Assembly: GCA_036496265.1 (NCBI GenBank) | Contig: DASXLL010000355.1 | Location: forward strand, 1 to 33,018 | From: CAYLLN01 sp036496265 | Lineage (GTDB): Bacteria; Planctomycetota; Planctomycetia; Pirellulales; Pirellulaceae | DNA: 33,018 nucleotides | Reading direction: 5' to 3' | Shown: positions 8,625 to 17,107 of the stretch, in pieces | Layout of the letters: each line of letters begins with the position of its first letter | Position numbering within the stretch: position 1 is the stretch's first letter | Notes under the pieces: model-generated | The model's input: the letters and a program-made list of their open reading frames with translations, nothing else | Database searches by the model: none | Told to the model about the DNA's origin: nothing | Made by a program: the position numbers and the translations under genes

Positions 8625-8661
8625 CTCCTCTCCCACTGGGAGAGGGCTGAGGTGAGGGTTC
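8625..8661 (+). repeat. REP-like palindromic repeat, family A copy 1
   Basis: An 8-bp stem at 8627-8634 and 8638-8645 with loop ACT is followed by a tail ending in GAGGTGAGGGTT. A diverged relative sits at 32017-32059 with the same tail. It is in the 176-bp gap between the sulfotransferase and GT2 genes, which otherwise shows nothing recognisable. Confidence 0.65.
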
Positions 8662-8758
8662 ACAAGCCACTCGCATTACTTTGACTCGAACGACATTGAC
8701 GCAATTTCGCCATGCCGCCTAAACTTCGCCCCACCACGGTCAAGACTTTGGGAAATTT

Positions 8759-9910
8759 ATGGCGACGAGCGGCCTCCACGCGAGCCCCATCGGCGATACG
8801 GCTTTTCGGCCCACTGCCGTTGCTGCGCCAGCGCCGCATTCGCCAACTACGAGCAGAATCGATCCGGCTCACGCGCCCGCCGCGCTAAATACACAGCGCG
8901 ACCAGCAGACCGCGGCGTCCCTTCCCCCGCAAATCCGGACCAAAACAACCTGCCTCATCAACAACTACAACTACGCCCGCTTTGTGCATGAAGCGGTCGA
9001 TAGTGCCCTCGCTCAAACGCTCCCGTTCGACGAAATCATCGTTGTCGACGATGGTTCGACCGACGAATCCGTCCAAACTCTCACCCGCCGCTTCGGCGAC
9101 CAGCCGCGCGTCAGAATTATCTCGAAGCAAAACGGCGGCCAGCTCTCCAGCTTCAACGAAGGTTTTCTGCGCTCGACCGGCGACATCCTGTTCTTCCTCG
9201 ATGCCGACGACATCTACGAGCCGGCCTACGTCCAATCCATGCTGGGCCTTTACGCCCAGCGGCCGGAGATTGACTTCGCCTTCTGCGCGCTCCGCCTGTT
9301 CGGCGCAGATGAGGGCGAGCAATACCGCTACCCCGAAAACACCGACTTCGGCTACACCGCGGCTCTCACCTTTTTCTCGATGCCCTGGCTCGGCAACGCC
9401 ACCTCGTGCATTTCCGCTCGCCGCCCGCTACTGTCCCGCTTTCTGCCGCTGCCCAATACGCACGACTGGCGCATTCGCGCCGACGACTGCCTCGTCTTCG
9501 GTGCCGGCATGGCCGGCGGCCGCAAATACTTTTTGCACGAATGCCTCGTCCGCTACCGCGTGCACGGCAACAACGGCTTTTACGGCCGCGGACTCGACGA
9601 GGTCTGCGACTATCCGCGGCTCATGACCCTGCAGCGTCTCCGCGGCGTGCTCGCCCAGCGCCTGGGCTTGCGAAACGACATGGTCGCCGCCCAAATCGCC
9701 GCCGAATTTTGCCACCTCCCGCGGCCGCATTGGAACCAACTGCGGCAGTATTCCAAGATGGCCGGCCGCGCTATCCCTTGCCCCGACGTGCGCCGCCCGA
9801 CCTTGGCCGAAATGTTGGAACACTTCCGCATCTGCAGCCGCGGAATGAGAAGCTGGCGAGATGAGCTAAGAGTCCTGACTGTCCGACTTGGCTGGCGATC
9901 GTTAGCGTGA
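8759..9910 (+). CDS. Family 2 glycosyltransferase (GT-A fold)
   Basis: The 383-residue product has an N-terminal unstructured, Ala/Pro-rich stretch of about 60 residues, then an intact GT2 domain. That domain shows TTCLINNYNYARFVHEAVDSAL, the nucleotide-binding VVDDGSTDES at 95-104, and the metal-binding FFLDADD with DADD at 148-151. The C-terminal half (HDWRIRADDCLVFGAG... and YRVHGNN) resembles acceptor-side parts of the family. The family transfers sugars from nucleotide-sugars, usually at the cytoplasmic face of the membrane; donor and acceptor are unknown. The stop overlaps the GTG of the next gene by 4 bp, so the two are translationally coupled. The ATG at 8759 is used; the low-complexity N-terminus means a later start is possible. 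Confidence 0.87.
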   Translation: MATSGLHASPIGDTAFRPTAVAAPAPHSPTTSRIDPAHAPAALNTQRDQQTAASLPPQIRTKTTCLINNYNYARFVHEAVDSALAQTLPFDEIIVVDDGSTDESVQTLTRRFGDQPRVRIISKQNGGQLSSFNEGFLRSTGDILFFLDADDIYEPAYVQSMLGLYAQRPEIDFAFCALRLFGADEGEQYRYPENTDFGYTAALTFFSMPWLGNATSCISARRPLLSRFLPLPNTHDWRIRADDCLVFGAGMAGGRKYFLHECLVRYRVHGNNGFYGRGLDEVCDYPRLMTLQRLRGVLAQRLGLRNDMVAAQIAAEFCHLPRPHWNQLRQYSKMAGRAIPCPDVRRPTLAEMLEHFRICSRGMRSWRDELRVLTVRLGWRSLA

Positions 9911-10932
9911 AAATGCCTGTGATAGCTGACAACCCGACGCACAAACGGCCAGTCGCTGGCAACAAGCGACTGACCACCCACTGCATCGTCCTCGGCGGCG
10001 ACAGGGTCGGGAGTCGGTCGCCGCTTAGCCCATCCACGCCGAACATCGCTCACACAATTGATTCCCGACCCCTTCACCGTTCACTACCTGCCTGTGTGAC
10101 GCCTGCCGATGCTCCTGCCTGCCTGGCGACCCAAACGGAGACAATCGACAACATTGCCATCGCTGAAGATTGCCACGTGGCGGCGGTTAGTGCAGCTCTG
10201 GCGACCGCCAAAAATGATTTGATTTTCTTTCTGCCCCCCGGCGAAAGCTGGAGCGACGACTTCGTGGCGCGGATCCACTCGGTATTTCAAACACGGCCCG
10301 AGGCGGACGTCGTTTTTTGCGATTCAGCTGCGACGAGCGAGAAACGTCGCCAAAACAGCCCGGAAATCGACGTTATCGACCTCGGTTTCAGCGTAGTCGC
10401 GACCTATACCGGACTTGATTATGTCGCGCGCCCCTTGTCCTGCTTCGCCGTCCGCCGCCGAATTGTCGAGCGCATTCTGCCGCTCGTAAACGATCCCGAT
10501 TGGGTCAACGAACCCGAGGCGTGCCTGTCAATCGCCGCCTCGCTGGCCTCCGCCCGCACATTTCATTTACCGCTCCCTTTGGTCAACGTCGCCCACGCTG
10601 CCGAGAAGCCTGATCCCACCAGTTTTGCCCACCGCCTAAAGACGATGCGGCTCATCGGCAAGATCGCCAATCAACTCGGTCTCAACCCCGACTTCGTCAT
10701 AAAGTTTCTCGAATTGGAATACAACAGTCGACACAAGGACCTTGCGACCATAATCAACTATTGCCGCCTGCTGCAACAGACTCTCCCCGATACCCGCTCG
10801 CGGCGCAAACTGTTGCTTCGCATGCACGGTGCTATGAGCGAACGTCGCGGGGACAAGAGCTCCTTCGGCGGCTATCTCCGTTGCTGGTGGGCCAAGCAGA
10901 GACTGCGGTGGACTGGCAAATTAACCGTCTGA
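9907..10932 (+). CDS. Degenerate GT2 paralogue, probably catalytically inactive
   Basis: The 341-residue product aligns by eye with the preceding GT2 protein. NDLIFFLPPGESWSDDFV matches GDILFFLDADDIYEPAYV, and SCFAVRRRIVERILPLVNDPDW matches SCISARRPLLSRFLPLPNTHDW. The later helix LKTMRLIGKIANQLGL matches LMTLQRLRGVLAQRLG. The catalytic DADD has become PPGES (110-114), and no counterpart of the VVDDGSTD motif exists. The N-terminal about 90 residues are instead low in recognisable motifs. The frame is intact over its whole length and starts inside the previous stop codon (GTG 9907; ATG 9913 is an alternative). It therefore looks like a maintained pseudoenzyme, perhaps a partner or regulator of the active enzyme, rather than a decaying gene. 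A different nucleotide-binding mode cannot be excluded. Confidence 0.7.
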   Translation: MKMPVIADNPTHKRPVAGNKRLTTHCIVLGGDRVGSRSPLSPSTPNIAHTIDSRPLHRSLPACVTPADAPACLATQTETIDNIAIAEDCHVAAVSAALATAKNDLIFFLPPGESWSDDFVARIHSVFQTRPEADVVFCDSAATSEKRRQNSPEIDVIDLGFSVVATYTGLDYVARPLSCFAVRRRIVERILPLVNDPDWVNEPEACLSIAASLASARTFHLPLPLVNVAHAAEKPDPTSFAHRLKTMRLIGKIANQLGLNPDFVIKFLELEYNSRHKDLATIINYCRLLQQTLPDTRSRRKLLLRMHGAMSERRGDKSSFGGYLRCWWAKQRLRWTGKLTV

Positions 10933-11257
10933 GAAATGTAGTCCCCCTCACGCCGTGAGGGACACGAACGAGAACCGATCTTCCATTCAATTGCTTCTCA
11001 ATTCGCCGCCGACGTCGCTGCAAACAAGTACACTCAGCATGGCCCCTCACCCATCAACATGAGAGGCGGCACGATCATTCCCGCTGGCCACTCTCGGCCA
11101 AAAGGTACTTCGCGAAATCGCCCGGCCCTTCCGGCCCAAACGCCGCACAAGCAATCCGTCGCCCTCACCCGCCCCAACCACCGACCAGCCACGCACCAAT
11201 CGATTTGGCCTGGAGTAAGCCATTTTTAGTCGCGGGGGAAAGCTTAGCACACCAGTG
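10933..11257. other. Gene-free interval with a stem-loop and repeat remnants
   Basis: In this 325-bp interval between convergent genes a stem-loop lies at 10945-10961 (CCCTCAC and GTGAGGG around GCC), just after the GT2-like stop. There is no T-tract behind it. The nonamer CCCTCACCC, the reverse complement of the tail of repeat family A, occurs at 11044-11052 and 11162-11170. Short open frames here show no codon bias or motif, and I call none. Confidence 0.5.
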
Positions 11258-12304
11258 CTAGGCTGCCTGCCGAAACACCACCATGGTCGGCCGAGCCAGC
11301 CGCTTCGCTAGTTGCTTCGTCAGTTCGATTGATGGCACTTCAATTGCCCGGTAAGCGCCGATAGCTACCAGCACCGAAGCGAGCCAGCAAACAACCATTG
11401 CTAAGGACAAAAGCACAACCGGATTAGCCGGCTGGTGCATGATCCTTTTGCACAATTCGTTGACGATTGGCTGGTGCCACAAGTAGAGCGAATAGCTGAT
11501 TACACCGAGTGGCGCTAGTAGCTTGTCGATTCGCGATTCTTGGGGGCACTCGACCGCGCGCACGATCCACACGGCCGTCGCCAGAGCGATTGCCGGAACC
11601 GTCGCTAAGTCCAGCCAGCCGCGGCCGCTTGTCAGATAGGCCACGCCCAGGGCGAGCCAGCCCACGAGCGGGTGCCACTTCGGAGCACGCCCGGCCAGCA
11701 CACAATCAGCGACGTACATGCCGAGAAGCCATTCAAAATACAGGCGCGGAAGCATCAAATAGATTGCCGGATCATTCGCGAACGTGATGTGAGCGGTTCG
11801 AGTCCAAACTCCAATGCCAATCCGCGCGGCTAGCGATGCCCAGAGCAGCAGGGGAAGGTGCCGGCGGAAGCGGAGCAGTAGGGGATAGAGGGCGTAGAAT
11901 TGAACCTCGTGTGCGAGGCTCCAGAATGAGCCGTTGATGCTGAAAAAAGTCGTGTCTTTGAACGTATGAATGAGTAGGGCATGACCCAGCACGTCTGAAC
12001 GCCCGCGCGCTGTCCAGAATGAGCCGTACAGCACGGCGAAGGTCAGCAAGGCGACGAGATACGGCGGATAGATTCGGCCAAAGCGGCGAATACAAAATAC
12101 GCTAGTGGGCTGATTGGCTGACGTGTAGTGGATCAGGAATCCACTCAGCACAAAGAACATCGAAACGCCGAGCCCGCCCTGACCGAACAGGCGAACGGGC
12201 CATTCTTCCGTTTGCCAGCCCCAGCACGCTCCACAGACGTGGAACACCACCACCCAGAGAATCGCGGCCGCGCGGATCGTGTCTAAGCGGGCGAAGTGTT
12301 TCAT
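11258..12304 (-). CDS. Acyltransferase family 3 (OafA/WbpC-like) membrane protein
   Basis: The 348-residue protein has the acyltransferase-3 pattern. LDTIRAAAILWVVVFH at residues 7-22 carries the conserved Arg (R11) and the membrane His (H22). It is followed by MFFVLSGFLIHYT, RRFGRIYPPYLVALL, SLAHEVQFYALYPLLL with the conserved Glu region, and SYSLYLWHQPIV near the C-terminus. About ten hydrophobic segments are present. The family O-acylates surface polysaccharides or lipids using acyl donors from the cytoplasm. The length matches minimal members without a periplasmic SGNH domain. It lies 98 bp downstream of the GT8 gene on the same strand, and the two may be cotranscribed. Confidence 0.9.
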   Translation of the reverse strand: MKHFARLDTIRAAAILWVVVFHVCGACWGWQTEEWPVRLFGQGGLGVSMFFVLSGFLIHYTSANQPTSVFCIRRFGRIYPPYLVALLTFAVLYGSFWTARGRSDVLGHALLIHTFKDTTFFSINGSFWSLAHEVQFYALYPLLLRFRRHLPLLLWASLAARIGIGVWTRTAHITFANDPAIYLMLPRLYFEWLLGMYVADCVLAGRAPKWHPLVGWLALGVAYLTSGRGWLDLATVPAIALATAVWIVRAVECPQESRIDKLLAPLGVISYSLYLWHQPIVNELCKRIMHQPANPVVLLSLAMVVCWLASVLVAIGAYRAIEVPSIELTKQLAKRLARPTMVVFRQAA

Positions 12305-12402
12305 GCGGAACTGTTACCGCGCGCCTTCTTCACCGTCAATCTCAGTTAGCGCCGTAGCGGACGCGCCGTCTCGCGCCCCAGCTTTAACCCATAAATCACT
12401 TG

Positions 12403-13416
12403 CTACGCTACTCGTTTCGTCGGCCGCTTGAGCCCAATCCGAGCCTTCAGGTCACGCAGAACTGGCGCCACGCGTTGCCGACGCCACACGCGATATTGCT
12501 CATAGGCAATCGCCATCCGCTCACGAAGCGGCAGATGCGGCCGAAACCAGCGCCACGGTGTTCCCTTCAAATTCGTGAAGTACAGCTCAGCTAGCGGATG
12601 CCTGCAGTCAAGTTGCCACGGTTTGGGCTTATAAGCGAAGTGGACGATCCAGGGATCATGGCGTAGGGTCGTGAACTCATTCTCGCTTAAATGAGTGTTT
12701 TCCCAGGTTGGCATATCCCAGATAGCCGGGTGCTGGTTCCATCGGTGATCGAGCAACTTCCAGCGTTCCGAGAACAAGACGTTCAAAGCATACTGGTCCC
12801 AATATCGAACGTCCTTCTCATTATCGCGCAAGCACCGCAGAGCAGCGTCCGCAACGTTCTCTCTCCGCCAACGAGCAAGGTCCGCCACCATCATTCCGGC
12901 ATTGAAATACTTGGCCGACGGATTCAGCCCCAACTCTCGGAAATTGCCGATCGGCTTCGGCTCTTCGTCCGTCAAATGCGGCAGCAGCTTCCAGTGGGCT
13001 GGCGGATCTAGCATCGGCACGTACGTATCTTGTACCGCTGCACATATCGCACCGTCCAACGGTTCCGACCACAGATGTTCCAGATTGCGGACGACGACCA
13101 TATCCGCATCCAGATAGATCGCCTTTTCCACGTGCAGCAATTCCGCCAACCAAATCCGCAAATACGTGCTATGACTGACCCATCCTGAAACGGGCAAGGT
13201 CTTGATCAGCTTAAGATCCGGTGCCAACCACTCGATCTCTGCTACCCGCGAAAGTCGTGCCTTCGACCGGTCCGAGATACCGCCATCCAGAACGCAAAAA
13301 CGCGCCGCTCTTCCTCTCGGCAAGCTATTGCGTACCGATCGAAAAAGTGCCGCCACGCCTCGGACATAATTTTCATCCGAAGCAGTGACAATGATCAGCG
13401 GGTCTTTGGCGGTCAT
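12403..13416 (-). CDS. Family 8 glycosyltransferase (LgtC-like)
   Basis: The 337-residue product shows the GT8 landmarks. These are IIVTASDENYVRGVAALFRSV at the N-terminus, YLRIWLAELLHVEKAIYLDADMVV with DAD at 103-105 binding the metal, AKYFNAGMMVADL, WDQYALNVLF, and the late HFAYKPKPW block that binds nucleotide-sugar phosphates. The C-terminal tail is rich in Arg and Trp (YRVWRRQRVAP), as in LgtC-type enzymes that touch the membrane. It probably adds galactose or glucose to a surface glycan in the cytoplasm. The ATG has no clear Shine-Dalgarno. It is the first gene of the minus-strand unit with the acyltransferase. Confidence 0.92.
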   Translation of the reverse strand: MTAKDPLIIVTASDENYVRGVAALFRSVRNSLPRGRAARFCVLDGGISDRSKARLSRVAEIEWLAPDLKLIKTLPVSGWVSHSTYLRIWLAELLHVEKAIYLDADMVVVRNLEHLWSEPLDGAICAAVQDTYVPMLDPPAHWKLLPHLTDEEPKPIGNFRELGLNPSAKYFNAGMMVADLARWRRENVADAALRCLRDNEKDVRYWDQYALNVLFSERWKLLDHRWNQHPAIWDMPTWENTHLSENEFTTLRHDPWIVHFAYKPKPWQLDCRHPLAELYFTNLKGTPWRWFRPHLPLRERMAIAYEQYRVWRRQRVAPVLRDLKARIGLKRPTKRVA

Positions 13417-13814
13417 GGTCTGGAAAACTAACTATTTGTAGTCACCCGAACAATGGAGCTTTATCGCCAATTGGGGCAATCTGCGTTTGACTGTTTCGTC
13501 CCTGTTCGGACAACCAGCCGAGCTTGCCTATCTTCCCTTCCTTTCTAGCCACCGAACTATTTTCAAAATTCTCGCCCGGTTTTTCGCGCCGATTGCAATA
13601 GAGCTATGGGAGGACCGCCAATGACCGGCATCACGCTCAGTTTGGGCCCAGCCAACCCAAATACATCCCCTGCGCCGCACTAATACGACGCTTAATATTA
13701 GTCTCTCGCCTTCGATATTAGTTTTCACAACTGACAGCCGGCCTTACCTTTACGACGGTTTCTCCATCCCGTTCCCCCCAAACATTTTCCAAAATATTAG
13801 TCCCCAACTACCGT
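13417..13814. other. Gene-free interval with ATTAGT motifs
   Basis: No supported gene lies between the GT8 start and the heptamer array. The stretch is more AT-rich than its surroundings. ATATTAGT occurs at 13695-13702, 13715-13722 and 13794-13801, and the inverted ACTAAT at 13679-13684. The first two direct copies are 20 bp apart. These could be protein-binding sites for the minus-strand GT8 promoter or chance in an AT-rich tract. Minus-strand frame 13528-13728 is not supported by codon pattern or motif. Confidence 0.4.
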
Positions 13815-14059
13815 TTCCAACCTGAAACTTGAAACCTGGAACATGCAACCCCCGGCCCCCACTGTGAAGTGTGGACCTTGGACTTTGGACCTTGGACTTT
13901 GGACCTTGGACCTTGGACTTTGGACTTTGGACCTTGGACTTTGGACCTTGGACTTTGGACCTTGGACTTTGGACCTTGGACTTTGGACCTTGGACTTTGG
14001 ACTTTGGACTTTGGACCTTGGACTTTGGACTTTGGACTTTGGACCTTGGACCTTGGAAC
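13815..14059. repeat. Heptanucleotide tandem array, 35 units in one phase
   Basis: From 13878 to 14052 there are 25 perfect consecutive copies of TTGGACY (14 end in T, 11 in C), edged by GTGGACC at 13871 and TTGGAAC at 14053. Upstream, 13815-13849 holds five degenerate heptamers (TTCCAAC, CTGAAAC, TTGAAAC, CTGGAAC, ATGCAAC). Between them, 13850-13870 is exactly 21 bp, so both blocks share one 7-nt phase. The array ends 11 bp from the stop codon of the minus-strand ABC exporter gene. Seven is not a multiple of three, so all frames stay open and yield artefactual WTLDFGL-type proteins. Heptamer arrays of this style are known as STRR sequences in cyanobacteria; the relation here is by analogy. 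Confidence 0.95.
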
Positions 14060-14070
14060 CTCGTCTTCCC

Positions 14071-16065
14071 CTACGCCGCCTGCTGAAACCCCAGATGATG
14101 CAGCCGGCTATACACATCGCAGCGCCGCAGCAGCTCCTCATGCGTCCCGCTATCGATGATCCGCCCCATCTCCATCACCACGATCTTGTCCGCCAGCGCG
14201 ATCGACGACATCCGGTGCGTAATCATCAGCGTCGTCCGGCCGCGAATGAATTGCTCCAAGGCCTTGTGAATCAGCTTCTCGCTTTCCAAATCGATTTGAC
14301 TTGTCGCTTCATCGAGAATCAGAAATTTCGGATCGCGGAGGATTGCCCGGGCCAGCAAAATCCGCTGCCGTTGCCCGCCGGATAGCCGCCCACCCCGCTC
14401 GCCGACCATCGTTTCATAGCCTTTGTCCAACCGATCCACGACAAATCGATGCGCAAACGCCTGTTCCGCCGCCGCCGCCACTGCCGCGTCACTCGCATGG
14501 GGCGAGCCATAACGAATGTTGTTCATTACCGTGTCGTCGAACAAGCTCGCCTGCTGTGCGACCAAACCCGCCAGCCGCCGTAAGTTCTTGATCCTCAGCT
14601 CGCGAATATCGATGCCGTCCAGCTTGATCGCGCCCGCCGTCGGATCATAAAACCGCGGCAACAGGTTCAGCAGCGTCGTCTTGCCGCAGCCGTTGGGACC
14701 AACGATCGCCACTGTCTGCCCAAACGGGATTCGCAGCTCAACCTCGTGCAGCACCGGCTGTCCCGTCGAGTACTGGAACGAAACACCCTCGAAATGCAAC
14801 TCCGGCTGCTGGCTCTGCAGCGTTTTTGGTTGCGGTAGATCGACAATTGCCGGTTGCCCATCCAAGATTTCGAATACCCGATCAGCCGCCGCAATTCCGC
14901 GCTGCACCGTACCCGAAACTTCCGACATCTTGCGCGCCGGATCGCTAATTCCAGCCAGCAACGCAAAAAACGCCAACAGCGAGCTGTATTCCAGCGGCTG
15001 ATCCATGATCCGCACGCCGAGAAATGAGGTTTCAGGATGCAGAACGAGGTAAGCGCCTGCGGTGATCGCCAGGCAGATGATCGTCATGCCCATGAACTCG
15101 CCGCTGCCCCGCCCCAGCGCCGTAAAAAACATGATCCGCATCGAGCGGTGATAATACTTCTTGCCGCTCGTGAAATATCGATTCCGCTCGTGTCGCTCCA
15201 TCCCAAACGCCTTCACCGTTTGGATGTTCGTCAGCGTCTCGGACAGCAGCGTAAACAGAAATCCCATTTCCTCCATCGCCTTGCGATGCGCCTTGCGCAT
15301 TGATTTCGTCAGCCGCACCATTACATACGCAGCGACCGGCGCGACGAGCAGCGAGACCAGCAGCAGCTTCCAGCAGATGTAGGCCGCGCCGGCCAGGCAC
15401 GCCAACATCTTCAGCGGCTCCAAAACCATCCGACCGCACAGCACATTGACCCCATTGAATGCACAATTCACGTCGCTGCTGATCCGGTGCATGATATGGC
15501 TCGAATGGCCCTCGCCAAAATGAGCCATTTCTCTGTCCAGCGTCTTGCGAAACAGTCGATTCCGCAAATCGAACATTGCCAGTTGCGTCAGCCGTTCCAC
15601 GAGCACGAGATTGCCAACCAACATCGCGTCCTTGAGGAGCGTCGCGACAATGAAAAACGTCAAAAAGATTCCCAGCGCAGCAAACGTGTCGTTCGGTACA
15701 TACCGATGCACCAGCGGTCGCAGCCACTCGGACATCTGCAGCTTTTTTTTGTCGATCGCTCGCTGCTGCGTTAAACGATCCCGCCGTGCTTTCACTTCCC
15801 GCTGTCCATCAGCCGGAGCAGCCAAATCCGCTTCAGCCTCGGCTAATTGCTTCTCAGTTTCCGCCAACTTTTCCTTGGCCAGCTCGACTTTATAATCCGC
15901 CAGGTCGTGCGGCTTTTTATCCGCAAAAACAATCTCAATCACCGGCTTGATCAGCGCCAAATTGCCGCCCCAGAAGAGGGCGACACTGATCGAGCAGACG
16001 ACTGCCGCGGCAAACGTGAAGCGACGGCTAAGCGTCAGTTTCACCACGCGGAGGAAGTTTTTCAT
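14071..16065 (-). CDS. MsbA-like ABC exporter (fused membrane and ATPase domains)
   Basis: The 664-residue half-transporter has an N-terminal membrane domain to about residue 370 and a C-terminal ATPase. The ATPase carries Walker A GPNGCGKT at 456-463, signature LSGGQ at 561-565, Walker B FLILDE at 581-586, and switch His617 in ITHR. It would act as a homodimer flipping a lipid-linked glycan, lipid or peptide outward. Between the first and second membrane segments (residues about 55-110) is a charged helical insert rich in Lys/Glu/Ala/Gln with coiled-coil character. It is absent from classical MsbA and would lie on the extracytoplasmic side. ATG at 16063-16065 is chosen since the open frame upstream (to 16326) is not family-like and runs into rnc. 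Genes around it suggest glycan export. Confidence 0.9.
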   Translation of the reverse strand: MKNFLRVVKLTLSRRFTFAAAVVCSISVALFWGGNLALIKPVIEIVFADKKPHDLADYKVELAKEKLAETEKQLAEAEADLAAPADGQREVKARRDRLTQQRAIDKKKLQMSEWLRPLVHRYVPNDTFAALGIFLTFFIVATLLKDAMLVGNLVLVERLTQLAMFDLRNRLFRKTLDREMAHFGEGHSSHIMHRISSDVNCAFNGVNVLCGRMVLEPLKMLACLAGAAYICWKLLLVSLLVAPVAAYVMVRLTKSMRKAHRKAMEEMGFLFTLLSETLTNIQTVKAFGMERHERNRYFTSGKKYYHRSMRIMFFTALGRGSGEFMGMTIICLAITAGAYLVLHPETSFLGVRIMDQPLEYSSLLAFFALLAGISDPARKMSEVSGTVQRGIAAADRVFEILDGQPAIVDLPQPKTLQSQQPELHFEGVSFQYSTGQPVLHEVELRIPFGQTVAIVGPNGCGKTTLLNLLPRFYDPTAGAIKLDGIDIRELRIKNLRRLAGLVAQQASLFDDTVMNNIRYGSPHASDAAVAAAAEQAFAHRFVVDRLDKGYETMVGERGGRLSGGQRQRILLARAILRDPKFLILDEATSQIDLESEKLIHKALEQFIRGRTTLMITHRMSSIALADKIVVMEMGRIIDSGTHEELLRRCDVYSRLHHLGFQQAA

Positions 16066-16271
16066 ATTCGCGTTCGCGGCGCGCGGGTTCCGCGCCAAGC
16101 TGAGCATCCGCCCCGGCGCGAATGCGGGCGGGACGAAGGAAACACCTTTTCCATTGCGGGAACGGTCTTGTAGCAAAGGCCCGCTCCAACTGCCAAGACC
16201 AGTTTGAATTGCCAGGCCTGCCCTTAACACCAAAGCGAGCGAATACTGCCCAGCCTGCGCCGACGAAGAAT

Positions 16272-17036
16272 TCAATCCGACGGAAACGGTGCCGCCTCGC
16301 CTTTCAGCTCCGACAACGCGTTGCACGCCGATCGTTGCTCCGCTTCCTTCTTATTACGGCCCCAAGCCGCCTGATAGCGTTGGCCCGCGACCTGAGCGAC
16401 GATCTTAAAACACTTGCTATGATCGGGCCCTTTTTCATCCAGCAAGTGATACGTCGGCGTATTGCCAAATTCCCGTTGCGCGAACTGCTGCAGCAGCGAC
16501 TTATAGTTCCCGCCCAGCTCGCCGGCCGCCGCCAGCTCCACCTCCGGACCCAAGTAGGTATTAATGAACTGCCGCGCCGCTTCATGGCCGCCATCGAGAT
16601 AAACAGCCGCGATCAGCGACTCAAAAACATCAGCCAAGACGGACGGTGGCACCGTCGGCGTCGTTGTCATCCCTTTACCCAGGATCAAAAACTCCTGCAG
16701 GCCAAGCGCTTCACTAATCTTGGCGCACGTCTGCCGACTGACAACGATCGACTTTATTTTCGTCAGCTCACCTTCCAAGTACTGCGGAAACTGGCGAAAC
16801 AGCAGCTCGCAGACGACCAGGCCGAGAATCGAGTCGCCGAGAAATTCGAGCCGCTCGTTCGATGCCAGCCGGTGCTCGGCGCCCGAGGCATGCGTCAACG
16901 CGGCCCGCAGCATCGCCTTGTCGCGGAATACGTAACCAATCCGCCGCTGGCAACGGGCCAAAAGATCGTCGCCCGGCGAAGCCGAGGGTGGTGGTGGCGA
17001 GGGCGATTCGAGAGCGTCAGTTTCAGCGGTACTCAT
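16272..17036 (-). CDS. rnc: Ribonuclease III
   Basis: The 254-residue product has an RNase III domain with the signature ERLEFLGDSILG (Glu64, Asp68 in the metal site) and ADVFESLIAAVYLDGG (Asp136, Glu139). A double-stranded RNA-binding domain spans about 178-247 (NYKSLLQQFAQ... WGRNKKEAEQRSACNAL). It cleaves dsRNA in rRNA and mRNA processing. A short Pro/Ser-rich N-terminal tail of about 20 residues precedes the domain. ATG at 17034-17036 is used; the frame is open to 17132, but that part overlaps the divergent dehydrogenase gene and is not family-like. It is upstream of the ABC exporter on the same strand with a 206-bp gap in which I see no terminator. Confidence 0.95.
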   Translation of the reverse strand: MSTAETDALESPSPPPPSASPGDDLLARCQRRIGYVFRDKAMLRAALTHASGAEHRLASNERLEFLGDSILGLVVCELLFRQFPQYLEGELTKIKSIVVSRQTCAKISEALGLQEFLILGKGMTTTPTVPPSVLADVFESLIAAVYLDGGHEAARQFINTYLGPEVELAAAGELGGNYKSLLQQFAQREFGNTPTYHLLDEKGPDHSKCFKIVAQVAGQRYQAAWGRNKKEAEQRSACNALSELKGEAAPFPSD

Positions 17037-17107
17037 GACAATTCCTCGTCCCCGGCCTCTTGCCGCAACCCTAATGGGCCGAATACCTTTTGTCAACGGA
17101 AACTGCC

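Noticed and set aside
10945..10961. Intrinsic terminator after the GT2-like genes
   Set aside because: The hairpin has no T-tract on either side; listed as a repeat-like stem-loop instead.
11047..11250. 67-residue minus-strand frame upstream of the acyltransferase end
   Set aside because: Arg/Gly-rich, no motif, no ribosome site, and it contains the repeat-tail nonamer.
13871..14059. CRISPR array
   Set aside because: The repeat unit is 7 bp with no unique spacers and no cas genes nearby.
13843..14385. Plus-strand frames and a minus-strand frame full of WTLDFGL or SKVQ repeats
   Set aside because: They are translations of the 7-bp array, which is open in every frame because 7 is not a multiple of 3 and the unit contains no stop codon.
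16066..16326. Longer N-terminus for the ABC exporter
   Set aside because: The extra 87 residues are not family-like, overlap rnc, and the first membrane helix begins normally after ATG 16065.
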